From Solen grandis (lineage: Eukaryota; Mollusca; Bivalvia; Adapedonta; Solenidae), in contig CM037785.1 in the NCBI GenBank assembly GCA_021229015.1, forward strand, positions 43,422,543 to 43,486,542: a stretch of 64,000 nucleotides of DNA. The letters run 5' to 3'. Position numbers and translations under genes: made by a program. How positions within the stretch are numbered: the stretch's first letter is position 1; each line of letters begins with the position of its first letter. Shown in pieces: positions 34,859-47,075 of this stretch. The notes below the pieces were generated by a model that saw nothing but the letters and a program-made list of their open reading frames with translations, made no database searches and was not told the origin of the DNA.

Positions 34859-35449
34859 AGTCATCTACCCCAATAGCAATTCTATTTGACGACTTTTCAT
34901 TTGGGATTACACCTATTCATGACTGGTTCTTAAATCACTCGAACAGTTGCAAAAATATTTCAAATATCAATTTCAGTATTTGTATATGCAGGGTATCATG
35001 ATAAAACAGATTAGAGCTTTTAAGGTACAGAAACCTTAATGTTTTTGAAAATCAATGCGTCTGATATTTAGAACCTTTGAATTTAAAATAAAGAATATAT
35101 TCGAACCATATCATCATGCAAGGTAGTGGCGATTCAAGTGATATAGTCAGTATATTTGATTTCGTTTTATTTTAAGTGGGTCAATTTCTTTAGGTATAAA
35201 CAGAGATATCATATTTGATTTTGTTTACTTATTTTAAACTTCAAGTTGTAATGAGGAAGGATTTAAATCACTTTATCAATATACATAAGTATATTAAAGT
35301 TTTAATTTAGATTAAATAATTCAAAAGACAAAACATCAATACTTTGCCAGTATATATCAGAAAATAAATGTCAGTACCTTATATTTCGTTTGAGGTCAAA
35401 ACTAAAGAATCTTAAAAAGCTTGGTTTATACAAGGTCATATTTCACCAA

Positions 35450-35850
35450 ACAGACATGTCGTATCGGTAGAGAGTTGGCTACGCATTTGATTTGTATATT
35501 TGAGGTCCTGGTCCAAATCCCACCGATCGTTTTTTTTTTTTTTCGTTTTTTTTTTTAATGTTTTTTTTTTATTATATATATTTTCTCTGCCTTTGAATAT
35601 TTCGTGGTTGAGACTTTTATAATATTTATTTCAACATTGAGTTTGCAATAAAAAGTAAACGAAATACAAATGAAAATGAAAAAACTACAAGCAAACTACA
35701 AGCAATTTAACCAGGTATAAAATATTTATCAAAACTAAATTTAATTTTATGTTAATCGATAATAATTACTTTGAGAAAAAATTGCAAACATGAGACTCGA
35801 ACCAGGGGGATTTAGGTTTTCAAAGCATGCGCCTTACCTCTCGGCCATTA
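35450..35850. mobile_element. Pair of tRNA-like segments in copy B
   Basis: Plus-strand tRNA-like head at 35450-35530 and minus-strand tRNA-Ser-like head at 35787-35850, counterparts of 8318-8400 and 8603-8665. A T-rich run lies between (35531-35575). Confidence 0.45.
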
Positions 35851-36189
35851 TGTCATTATATCAATATTTCACTCTGTATTGTTTGTATTGTCATAGGTAA
35901 CAATACCATAAATAGCTCAAGCATTTCAAGAAAATCATACGATTTTTTTCCCGAAAATGCATACGGCCTCACACGAAAGATAATGAGGGATAGGTCATTT
36001 ATAAACAACAAAGTATTAACAGTCCATGAATAATTCTATTAATATTTTAAACTGTTCTCCAAAATAGAATATTATAAATACTCAATTACAATATTTGCGA
36101 TAGAACTGATTGGTTTTGAAACATGGATATCATAGATTAATTTTTCAGATCTATGTTTCAAGAGTAGGACTTATACGGTTTAGAACTTG

Positions 36190-36442
36190 AAACTATCTTT
36201 CTTGTTATGACAATAACGTGTCTCTACATCTTGGCAAAACTTAATATATTATCAACAGAAAAACTGAGATGTGTGAAACATTTTAACATTATCTGCAATG
36301 GACAAATTATTGAATCAACATTGTCTATTTAGTATCTCGGGGTAACTATTGATAACTCATTATCTGGAGAAACTAATGTAAATAACATCACTAGTAAAGG
36401 TAACCTGCGCCTTAAATTAATGTGCTGACAAGAAAAGTATTA
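36190..36442 (+). pseudogene. LINE reverse-transcriptase fragment in copy B
   Basis: Reads VSLHLGKT, then YLGVTIDNSLSGET and LRLKL, matching the palm-to-thumb region of CR1/jockey-like LINE ORF2. It extends further 5' than its copy A partner at 8990-9168, which has an internal deletion. Stops and frame changes present. Confidence 0.6.
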
Positions 36443-36972
36443 AGACTAGAAGACTCATCAAACGTCTGATTGGTAACCGAACATTACATGTTCTCAGGAG
36501 AGATGAAGAAACATCTTGAAATGGTTGGCTATCTGCAAAACAAAACAAAGTAGAAATATCTTTTTTGAAAAGCGCATCTCTCCCCCACTGTACATTCAAA
36601 GGAGAAATATAATTAATCATAAGTTTAGAGGTCAGAGAGAATGAATACGGTACGACAGAAGTGACTGTGACTATGAGGATCATCTACTCAATTCATCCTA
36701 TTAAGTTTGAAGACTCTTGGTTATAGGGAACCAGAAAATGAGCAAAAAGCAAGTGTGACGGACAGACAGAATGACAGATAAGGCAAAACCAATTTGTTTG
36801 TAGAGTTCACAAGCTCAATTTTACGAATTTTGACAATATCAAGGGCCATAATCCAGTCATTCATGGGCGCATTCCACTAGTTTTTTCCAAAGGAATCAAG
36901 CTCTCATAAACATTTAACTACTGTTTAAATTTGGTAAAAATTCGGAAATATAAATAAATAGAGCTGTACAAA

Positions 36973-37072
36973 NNNNNNNNNNNNNNNNNNNNNNNNNNNN
37001 NNNNNNNNNNNNNNNNNNNNNNNNNNNNNNNNNNNNNNNNNNNNNNNNNNNNNNNNNNNNNNNNNNNNNNNN
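36973..37072. other. Assembly gap, 100 N
   Basis: Fixed run of exactly 100 N, the usual placeholder for unknown length. Confidence 0.99.
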
Positions 37073-37123
37073 GATAAAGCCTTTACACTGAGGAACAATA
37101 TACTATGCAGCTACTTTTCATTC

Positions 37124-37594
37124 TATGGTGGCATATTTCTGCCAGCCACTTATCCACTTAGCTATGTCGAAACTTTTCTGAAAAAAAAAAATGTCATATA
37201 GTCAGTTAGTATCTGGCAAGTAGAAAACTTTCGTGTTATCCTCTTAGGTATCTTAACAGAACAAAACTGCCTCTTAGTGCCCACTACTGCCAGCCATATA
37301 TTCACTTAAGATAACTGGTTATCTCGCCTTTTTTCAAGTTAGTCGTTAAATTATGTGGATAACAAGCATTTTTTCACATAATTATCTGGAAAAAGGCATG
37401 ATATCCAGTGAAAATAAGTGAATATGTGATTGGCAGTAGTTGGCACTAACAGACAGTTTAGTCCTGTTAAGATACCTAAGTAGATAACTTGAAAATTTGC
37501 TACTTGCCAGATACTAACTGAATATGTGACATTTTTTCAGAAAAGTTTCAACATAGCTAAGTGGATAAGTGGCTGGCAGAAATATGCCACCATA
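37124..37594. mobile_element. 471-bp foldback element, same terminal motif as the 3.24 kb element
   Basis: Nearly complete palindrome. Ends TATGGTGGCATATTTCTGCC and its complement; perfect 6-bp flanks TCATTC (37118-37123 and 37595-37600). Arms about 220 bp, with the fold centre near 37340-37380. The outer 20 bases match the termini of 2540-5782 except for 2-3 positions, though the interiors are unrelated. Confidence 0.88.
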
Positions 37595-37739
37595 TCATTC
37601 ATTTACTGTAAAGTATGGTTTGATTTATAGTAAGAGAATACTGTTTAAAACAACCAGTGACCAATCAGTAGAACTGTTCAGTGTATACACATCAGTTGTC
37701 GATACGACCAGTCCCTGTATATATCGTTCAGGCAACAAC

Positions 37740-37870
37740 CCTCTTAGCGGGAGGTTGGGGTTCAATCCCAGAGAGTGACATACTGTAAAAATGATACTGG
37801 TAACTTCCTGCTTAGCGCCAAGCATACACAATAGATCAGTTGCAGAGATGTGTTCGAAAAACACCCAATG
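37740..37870 (+). mobile_element. SINE family 1-like fragment
   Basis: B-box-like GGTTGGGGTTCAATCCCAG followed by AAAATGATACTGGTAACTTC and CTGCTTAGCGCCAAGCATA, as in other family 1 copies; the body then diverges. Confidence 0.55.
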
Positions 37871-38794
37871 GGATATAATGACAAATAATTGATGTCAATT
37901 AATGGAGAAAACATGTCAAATATCAAGGCAAGTCTATATCCCATATAGTAAATGAGTAATGCTCTTGACTGAAACACACACACACACACACGTACAATTA
38001 AAAAAGGGCTGATAATTAAAAATGTAACCAGGTAGATCATAGTTCTTGATCACCGTACTTTTCTACTCGTTATCTTCTTGTATAGTTTACGAGTAATATT
38101 CAAGACAAACAAATAAAAAGAGACGTTTAAAAAAATTGTCCAGATAAAGTTATGGTTGGCCTTTCCTTTACCGTATATTTTAAAGTAATTATATTAATTT
38201 GACAAAAAAAATGTAAAAGGAGATAAATCAGATAGAATTGTGGTTCTTGTTTAACTGCACTTTTCCTAGTCATTATCTATGTATATATTAAGTTTAAAGT
38301 CAATGCCTTGTATTTCTTGAAGTTATGGCCAAAGTTAAAGTTGTCCACAGACAGACAAACTGGTAGGACAAAAACTATTATTACCCCGGTGTATCGATTC
38401 GGGTGCAGAATTTTATAAATTTGGTGATAAAATCAGATTTCTAACATTGTCTTAATTGAAAACTATTTCAAAATACATATTCATATACGAATTACCCGAA
38501 GATCGCACGAGGCGGTATTTGCCCCGAGGTTTCCCAAGGTTTATATTTTCGTTAAGTTTCACTTCATTATGAAGATTATTCATCAATATGTACCGGAACG
38601 ATTGCATAACAAGTAATCTTTAAAAACACATCGATGCATGACAAGATGCATAAGCCACATTACATGCACAAAAACAGAGAATATAGACTTTGTCGGCAGT
38701 ATTTTGTAATCATCAACATCCGATTTAATTTATATTTGCAGTTGAAATGAGAGACTTTTATATGATCTTTAAATACATCCTGTTACATGCAATG

Positions 38795-38807
38795 CGAGAC
38801 CGATATT
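38795..38807. repeat. 13-bp target duplication CGAGACCGATATT (left)
   Basis: Identical to 40672-40684; flanks the Penelope-like element. Confidence 0.85.
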
Positions 38808-38891
38808 TTTTATGAAGTTTAAACTGTGTGGTTGTTTCATTCATTCTATCAAGTTTGAAGCACTTTTCAATTTCACACACACACACGCACA

Positions 38892-38946
<55 letters not shown>

Positions 38947-39409
38947 AACTATAACCTGGAGCTTTCATCCATGTACTATGGACTTCTTCAGCAGACTGAT
39001 CATCTCGTCTTACTGGGGATTAACACTAACACCTCTTTAGGAAGTAGAGAATTAAAATATAATGAAGAAATTGACTTCATATTGAGTAGACAACTATACC
39101 CAATCACGGAAACACCCCCCAAAATGTATGGGTAACCAAAAATACATAAACCAAATATGCCACTTCGCCCTATTGTCAGCTCAATTACATATGACAGTGC
39201 AAACTATCTAGCCAAAGTGCTGTCTCCTTTGGTTGGTAAAACTGAACATCATGTCAAAAACACAAAATATTTTTCCTCTCTAATAATGGATAAGACAGTA
39301 AGTAATTATGAAATACTAATATCATATGACGTAAGTGCATTATTCATCATTGAACCAGTGGACAAGGCACTGACAAACAATCGGGACAGACTCTCTAAAG
39401 ATCCCTCTT

Positions 39410-39412
<3 letters not shown>

Positions 39413-39442
<30 letters not shown>
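39413..39442 (+). repeat. (CT)n run inside the RT frame
   Basis: About 15 CT units replacing conserved sequence and changing frame between motifs A and B. Confidence 0.9.
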
Positions 39443-39649
39443 GACAGAACACCACTTTTGCCAGTATGTATTACAAGACTGTTGGAACTGCGTTTAAAAT
39501 GCACATATTTTGTTTATGATTGGACTTACTACCTCCAAATCCATGGTGCTGCTATGGGTTCACCTGTTTCACCAATTGTGTGTAATCTGCACATGGAACA
39601 TTTCGAATCAAAGGCTCAAGAAACAGGCCCACCAACCTGGTTTGTGGTT

Positions 39650-40095
39650 CCGGAATGTTTGTCGCAGTGTCATATTTACATATTATTTCCATCACATTTA
39701 TGTCTCGTTTAGTCCTCTGTAGTACAGTAATTTGTATTGTTATTTATAGTTTTCTATCGTGTCTGTCCTGTCTACACACGATATAACCCCCTATATAAAT
39801 TTCATTTGCTCTTCAGTCATTTATTCACTCATTATATGCTCATTATTCATTCTTATTTCATTCATTCATTCATTTGCTTTTCTGGTAATATGCTTACACT
39901 GGTTGGGCCTCGATCTTTTAAATAGTTCTTCAAATTAATTTCTTCACGCATGCGCACTTCGTTATGAGAGATTTGCATGGCGCAGCCTGAATTCTTCTCG
40001 CGATTAAATTTTTAGAACTGCGACTGTGTGTTTTGCAGATTTTAAACATCTTTTCCCCGAGTCTTAAAACCCCGAAGAGAACCTACATTCCTACA
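39650..40095. other. Unidentified insertion within the RT
   Basis: Between motif B (ending near 39645, PTWF) and motif C (near 40110). Contains ATTC-repeats at 39860-39875 and a GCGCACTTCG segment near 39950. No family recognised. Confidence 0.5.
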
Positions 40096-40689
40096 TAGAT
40101 TGGCTGCACATGTTGATGACACGCACACTGAAAGGGAGGGATATGTCAAGGGAGTTCACGGACCCTTAACAGCATCGACCCAAAGGTAAAGCTTACGCGA
40201 AAAGAAGGAAAATGGAAGTTTGGCCTTCTTTGACATGAACACCATCAGACAACCAATGGAACTCTCAAGACCACGGTTTACCGCAAGCCCCCACGAAATC
40301 AGTTTTTAAAATTTTTCACTCCTGAATCCTATTGACACAAGGTGGGTGTTGTAAGAACATAACCCCAAAAGGGGCCAAATTGTAACATTGACCAGAAAGA
40401 CCAAAGGGTTTGGGAATTAAATCATGCCAGAGGCATATACAACAGAGAGCACAAACCAGCATTGAACAGGGAGGGGGGGGCCGGTTAAACCCTTCCCCAT
40501 ATCTTGGACAATACATTAAACATCTCTCACTCCCTCAAGAGGGGGTTATTGTTAATCCTAGTAAGACAAGGTCATCAGTCTGCTGAAGAAGCCCTGGATG
40601 AAAGCTCCAGGTTAAAGCTTTCTAATTTTTGTGTGTGAAATGGAATTGTGTTTCAACCTTGATAGAATGAACGAGACCGATATTATTTG

Positions 40690-43600
40690 AATAAACCCAA
40701 AATGAAACTGTAAAAAAAGTCGGATCGACAGTTGATAATATGCCTAAATTGAACACTCAGTACCCACAAAGATCGCAAGCGTACTATGTCGCTTCGTGCT
40801 GCTGGCGTTAGCCCTTTTAAGGTCATGGGCTTAAATTTTTGCTTTTAATAGGCTTTAAACAACAACAGACAGAGTTCTTGGACCGCCGTGTCGTGTTTGA
40901 AAGGGATTATGGTGGTTCTAATAAATATTTAAACTTACGACTTGATGTTTTTTATATAATATGGTTAAAAAAATGGAAGGGCCGGCGTTGAAAACTCGAA
41001 TGGGGAAAACCCGGGAAAGTAGAAACTTTGATAAACTTTACTAGAATTATTTTAACGAAAACATTAAAATTACACATAATAAGCAATTTGTTACATTAGC
41101 TACTAGTGCAACATCTTTTATGACATTCCTTCCCTTTCCATACCGATTAGAACTCAAATTCCGCATTAAATGTCACGATGGTTAAAAAAGGGGATTACAA
41201 TATAAAGGGAAAAATAATTTTTATGATCTGGGATAATTTTTACGGTCTTTGTCAAAACCTTTTCTTAAATATTCCGAATTCAGCTCAAATGATGCAGTTT
41301 AGCCTGAGATCAGCCTTGGCGAGCATTTAAATTTTTTCAGAAAAAAAACACAATACACTTATTCGATGATAGGTTTAAACTGTTCCACAATTTTCAAGAA
41401 TATTTTTATATGCCGATTAAAGGATTAATACGTAATTCCCAAAGATAGCGTGTTTTTTTTTAATCATTTTTTTTTTTTTACAAGCATGTATAAATATAAA
41501 TTGGGATCATTACACACTGTTCAATATTAATAAAACTTGCGGAATAATTAGGGAATCGATAAGGAATTATATTGCCCAGTAGGTCTGAAGTAATGACATT
41601 TGAAAAATTATAAAAAAACCATCTTATATTCGACTTTTTTTCACCCTAATTTCCGTATCTTTAAAGAAATTCTAATCAAAATTACGGATCGAGCGTTTTT
41701 TGCGCCATAGGGTTTGTTACAATAGAGGGTAACATCTAGTTTGTTTCGCATATATCTAATTTCAGTTATTTATATTGAAAACCCTGGCTGCCTTATATGT
41801 AGATTTGTATTGTATTGATTCATAAACCATAATTTTATTGATGATAAAAATGCTTATAAAGTGTCGTTGAGATTTCATATTGGGCATTTGTATTGGTCAC
41901 TTTAATTTTTATGGGTGAAAAAAAAAAACCAGTGGACCCAATATTTCAACCAAAAAGATTCAGTTTGTACTTGTAATGGCTCTACATAAGGTAAGTAAAC
42001 CCAATATATTGTCAAACAATAAACATGTATACTCTATATAACGTCTCTAATAAACTATTTGTCATTCAATATATTGTGTTTATGAATCTACAAATATACA
42101 CTATCCCGCATATTAAGACAGGGTGTCTTTTTATATATTTGCGCCGTGAAAATCGCGAAAACACAAACATTTTACTTTTCCCCAAAGATTTTACTGGCCA
42201 ATTTAGTAACAGCAACAACGTTTTTTAAAACATACACTAAACTTTCTTTACATAAATACTATTTAAAAAATATTTTATCACTATTTATTTTCTTCGATTT
42301 ACAGGTCATACATACCTTGGGTAGTAAATAAATATTTATTTTATAAATATGTTTATGTCTTTCGAAGAAAAATATCATTTGGGTTAAGTTATGATGGGCA
42401 CAAATGTGTATAATCAATTTAAAAAATAGCAAAAAAAAATGGGATACTGAAAATGAAAAGTTGCTGACTAATTTTCATCGGGCATTTTGTCTTTAAAAAG
42501 TTTAGAGGTTCTGGCTAAAAGATTGACTTTCCAAAATGAAAAATAACGGATGTGGTATGCCGTTAGTTTATTTCATTTACAAGGCGATGTTGCTTTATAA
42601 ATTTTTTGTTTCCCAAAAAGCAATTTACATGTATTGATAAACTGCGCAATTCAATAAGCATGTACGAGTATGGGCATAAAAAGTTATACTGGACAAGTAA
42701 AACGTTTTCATTGTGAATCGTTAGCTTTTACCCAGCTATTAAATTTTTTTCAAACCTTAACAAAGTATGTTTTAACCCTTTTGGGATTTTTTTTTCACTT
42801 TTTTCCACTATCCTGTTGATCTGAAGTTTTTTGATCGTAATCTTCCTTGAGGTAACAGTTATACATTTAAATTTCACCAGAGTATATTTCATCAAACGCT
42901 CTAGTAAACGTGTATCGCAGATGACTTTTTTAAATTTTTAAACCCCAAATTTTTACCTTTGAATGGTTTTAAATTTGTGCTCATATTTATAATTTGGGGG
43001 GGGGGGTTAAAAAAATGGTAAAATGTCTCCTGGTTATCTATGTTCACTACGTCTCCGGGACATATAGTCGTTCGATGAATGGGTGAAAAAACAACAGCTA
43101 TCTCTGTAGCAATGAAGACCTTCTGAGTAAAGGAAATTTGTTTTTTTCTGTTTGATGATCAAGATGGCACGCTTCGATGTGGGGAAGCCTCTGTTTTGTT
43201 CATGTTCCTTTATTTGAGGCAATTTTTTTTTTTTTGTGCCATATATTAGGCATAGTCTTACACCAATTCTCTACATATTTTTACGTTTTATACCAAAAGA
43301 ATCTTTGTCTGACTTTATCCTTGGTTTTCTTGATACGTACATTTTTCCCCACATACCCACATATAACTGTTTCCAAAACAGTCTGTCTTAAACAACTAAG
43401 TAGTAATAGCCTGTAAAATTGCAATGTTGCGTCAAGCAGTTTCCAATTTCTTATACAGAATTCCATCATTCAAACCAAATGATTTATATCTGTACTAACC
43501 CAATAGTATTTAACTTCTTTACCATATTTAGCTACTTAAAAACTTTGTGAAGACAAAAACCCGCTGACAAAAATATTCATAATGGGTCATCATCTATCTG

Positions 43601-44600
43601 CAATTCCTTAAAATTGCTAAAAATCTTTGGCTCTTTAGTAGACCATCTTGATCCGTGTGACACTGTCCTACTCTTAGTTTTTCTTTGGGTTTTCTCTGAC
43701 CTCCATTGAACCTTTAAAACAAGAAATACATTGACCTAGATTTTTCCCTTGAATTTGTCGGTTTGGTTTTCTCATTTTTTTAACCTTTTTTTTTTTTTAC
43801 CCAAGGTTCACATCAAAAGATAATACTCCTGATTTCGGGTGAGTTCCGAACTCAGTGTTTTCCTTTCACTTTTTTGGAATTCTGTTAAATTTGTATCTCA
43901 ATTTTTTCTTGTTCTCAGTCTTGTAACTGGTAACTTAGTTTAATTATGACTTAAGTCACCTGTTTATTACTTGTTCATCCCTTGTCAGTTCTACTAGAAA
44001 TTTGCTAGAAATGTTATTTCCAAAAACTTATTTGAATATATCAGATTTGTACTGAAGTACAGTGGTTAAAGTACAGAATGAAAATCAAGCCTTTCACAGG
44101 GCAAAACCAAAAAAATCAGTTTTCACCTGGACGTTTGCCAGTTTTATCAGTCATTGTATGATTTGCCCCGTCATATTCTCTTTACACTAACAGTTCAGTT
44201 TGTTTTTTGGTGCAAAGTAATGCCGATGGTTTTTGCAGTGGGTACAATGTCCCCTTTTTATCATTTACTTGTTGTTTCCTGTTGTTTCCATATTCTCAAA
44301 TTTTGAATAAACCCTATCACAATGTAAACAGCTTTATTTAAAACAAGGGCTTTCTGCCCAAAATGGCACAACAGATTGTAAACTTTGTTTAATTTTCATA
44401 GTCAATATTCACCCCTGTACCAAAATGCCCTTCTCCATTTAAAAAATTTTTTGGATCATTCTCAGACTAGCACGATCTGTTCTTTACGGTGTATTTCATA
44501 TCATAGAGATAATAGTTTAAAATGTTTAATAAACTGCAAAAATACCTTTTCCCTGTCCAAAAAATGATTTTCAGCTTTAGAAAAAAAAAACATTTTTGCG
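40690..44600. other. Intergenic, mostly unassigned
   Basis: AT-rich with many T/A runs. No confident gene. Part may belong to the Ty3/Gypsy-like element further right. Poly-G at 42998-43006. Confidence 0.5.
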
Positions 44601-44629
44601 TAATAAGTAATTACCCTTTCCTTCAACCT

Positions 44630-45490
44630 GTTTGGACTTGTGATAGCCCAAATCTCATTTCAAATTATAGCATTAGGGAAGCTAATTTTGGGGTTTTTCT
44701 TACTAAAGAAGTTACTTTCAGAGTTTTAAAGGCGATAACGCAACCAGCAGTCCAACAACTCTTTTTCTTATAGTCGTGCAATTGGTTTAGCAATAGTTAA
44801 AATGTCCCTAATTTTTATTTTCTATGGAAGAATGCTTAATATATAAATTTTTTATACTGTTTTGCTATTTTTAGGAATTGGCCATTTCTTGTACATATGT
44901 CACTTCACGGGACATGTTAAGTGCCCCTTTTTCTGAATATGACATGACCAAGAAAGGATTCTTGTTTTTGAAGAATTTGTTTTTCTTTGGATGAAGTCTT
45001 AAGTTTGCATTCCTAACTTTAACAAATGTTTCTTACAAATTTCAAGAGCCTTGTCAAATGTTTGGCAAATAAAATTATTTCATCTTAATATAACGAACCA
45101 ATGTTGGTTTTGGTTCTACCTAAATCATCTATTACAGTTTGCCAGGATCTTCACTTCAAACACGGAAAAACCAATTAGATCTCGAAAATGCTTTTTAAAT
45201 TGTCCACAATATTACGTAGAGGTTGATATTCTTTGACAGTTCTGTCATTCTGTTTCTTAAAATCACGCTGACTCTAAAACTTTTGTCAACTTTGGTAACC
45301 ATTAAATAAAGACAGCCTTTGTGTATTTTTCCCGTTTTATTATTCCATTTGCAGCCACTGTTTGATTTCTTCTTAAAACGTCTTTTAACAAAAATGCATT
45401 TATGTAGGGTATTTTTTTAATTGGTTTGTGATCACCAGTATATATGCTATGTTTCACCAGTCTGTTGTTCTTTTGCAATAAAAGTATAAT
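44630..45490 (-). pseudogene. Ty3/Gypsy-like pol remnant (RT to RNase H)
   Basis: Minus strand, several frames, in the expected order: VKHSIYTGDHKPIKK (start of RT), SFRVSV near 45280 (the RFCVDYR position), NLRLHPKKNKFF near 44990 followed by LVMSYSEKG (the L.L...KC.F...LGH.vS..G motif), and near 44740 a W-T...C..AF.TLK block (connection to RNase H). Gypsy-type elements make a polyprotein for reverse transcription and integration. Many frame breaks and diverged residues; no LTRs, protease or integrase were identified. Called by motif order only. Confidence 0.5.
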
Positions 45491-46519
45491 ATAATATCTC
45501 TTCATTTCTTGAAAAACATCAAATGTATCTAATTAAGAAACTGTTTTAACTTTTTCTTTTGCCAATATAAGGTGTTTAAGGGTTTTTCAAACATCAGTAT
45601 TTTGTAGTCAGTAGTAGGTTTGTATACTGTGAAAATTTTAGGCATACTTTCAGACAGATTCTCATAGTTTAAATTACTGTTTCAGCATACATGACTGGAG
45701 ATCATTAAAACTGGATAGTCTAAAAGGAATTCAATTGGTAAATTGTGCCTTTTCCTACCAAAACAACCGTTTTCTTATATACATGTATTTTAATGATGAC
45801 CTTATCAATCCAACTTGCCCTTTATCCACTTTATATAATGGTTTGCCGAAACAATCGCTGTAGCCATAGGTGTTTAAATTGTCTATCTGCTATCCTTCGC
45901 AAAATTTCAGCATAATTTACTTTTTAAAACGTATCCTTTACGTATGGTCGTACTGAAGGTAAATATCACATTTATGTTAATCAAAGAATCTAAACCAAGG
46001 ATTCCCTAAGTTTTATATCAGCTAACAGAAATTTGTGTTTTTACTTTATATTTTTTACATATTTCATTTTCATTTTCCCATGCTTTTAATATGACTGCGA
46101 ACTTCTCTGCGCCCATATCTTATGTTCAACCTCTCTGAGCCTCAATCGGATATCAGATTCAGTCAATGTTTCAATAAAACTGTCCAGCAGGGCCTCAGAG
46201 GTTTTCTTGACTTGCTGTAGAGTAAGCTTGTCTTGTCAATTTTTGATAGATTGTGCCAATTTCACTTAACAATTAACTGGCTTTTCTATCGGGAGAATTT
46301 GCTAATTACAAGATTTCTGGAGTAGTTCCACCCATTATAGTATTTTCTGCAGTAATATAAGAAAATCTGTTAAATTAGCATTTCCGTCAATGTTTAGGGT
46401 CTTATTTAAATATTTTTTTTTCAGTCTAAGTTCCGGTACAGATGAGGTGTATGTGTTTTCATATTCCTTTTTCTGGCAGTCAGAAGTCTTTTTGTCCCCT
46501 ATACTGTATTATGACCATG

Positions 46520-47075
46520 GTAAGGAACGAAATCTGACATCACTTGATTTCGGAGGTCTATTTTATATATTTATGTTTTAATATATCATATGACGGTTTC
46601 AATCAGTCTGGCATTTATTTAACATTGGTAATAGGAATCATTTGCAAAAGGCAACCCTAACGAAAATAATAACGGAAATGTTACATATGTTCATACATAT
46701 ATTAAATCTGCTCCACTCTAACTTACGTTGTTTTTTTTTTGGTTTTTTTTTTTTGGCATTTCCACTGGATGACATATACGAAGGGAATATCCCCAATCTG
46801 ACGATGTCAATTTTTACATCGTCCAAACATATCGCTTTTGATGCAAAATTTGACCGAACATAAACGGAAGTTGATAGTGGAGCAGCTTATAAAGTTTAAC
46901 AAACTGTTGACATTTTGCGTTTTTTTATTTCGTTTTTGTTGCCATTTGGACAATGATTCGTTATTTCATTTTTAATTAAATACCCGACTGTCGAACCGTG
47001 CATGGGAAAATGATACTAGCATACCCTTTATACAAAGTTTTCGACCTTCGTTATTTCCGTTCCTTCCATGTTTCA
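46520..47075. mobile_element. Inverted-repeat element, relative of 9985-11105
   Basis: Shares AATCTGACATCACTTGATTT, TTGCAAAAGGCAACC and GGAAGTTGATAGTGGAGCAG with 9985-10400. The core 46706-46890 is an inverted repeat (TCTGCTCCACT...AGTGGAGCAG). Confidence 0.6.

Larger units (their letters stand above)
33655..36442. repeat. Segmental duplication, copy B
   Basis: Collinear with copy A (1-167, 690-1556, 7007-9168) on the same strand. It lacks both large copy A insertions, has its own 206-bp MITE, and has lost FReD exon 3 (the sequence corresponding to about 7860-8316 is deleted). Confidence 0.85.
38990..40400 (+). pseudogene. Penelope-like reverse transcriptase, broken
   Basis: Blocks in order: PKMYG-stop-PKIHKPNMPLRPIVSS (motif region 1-2; in-frame TAA at 39133), ILISYDVSALF (motif A), QIHGAAMGSPVSPIVCNL (motif B), then a gap of about 440 bp, HVDDTHT near 40110 (YVDD-type active site, motif C), and LKTTVYRKP near 40270 followed by a HK-x-GVVRT-like word. 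This order is diagnostic of Penelope-like RT, which primes reverse transcription at chromosomal ends or nicks. A (CT)n expansion at 39413-39442 shifts the frame, and an insertion splits motif B from motif C. No GIY-YIG endonuclease was found, so the element looks 3'-incomplete. Confidence 0.8.
38808..40671 (+). mobile_element. Penelope-like retroelement with inverted terminal segments
   Basis: Bounded by a 13-bp direct repeat. The left end (38835-39015: TTCATTCTATCAAG, AACCTGGAGCTTTCATCCA, CTTCTTCAGCAGACTGATCA) reappears inverted at the right end (about 40560-40670), as in Penelope-like elements whose pseudo-LTR copies can be inverted. The coding part between is broken. (GA)n at about 38893-38941 interrupts the left terminal segment. 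Confidence 0.8.

Noticed and set aside
38812..38950. Glu-Arg-rich protein from the (GA)n run
   Set aside because: The run is a microsatellite within the terminal segment of the Penelope-like element; the true coding part starts after it.
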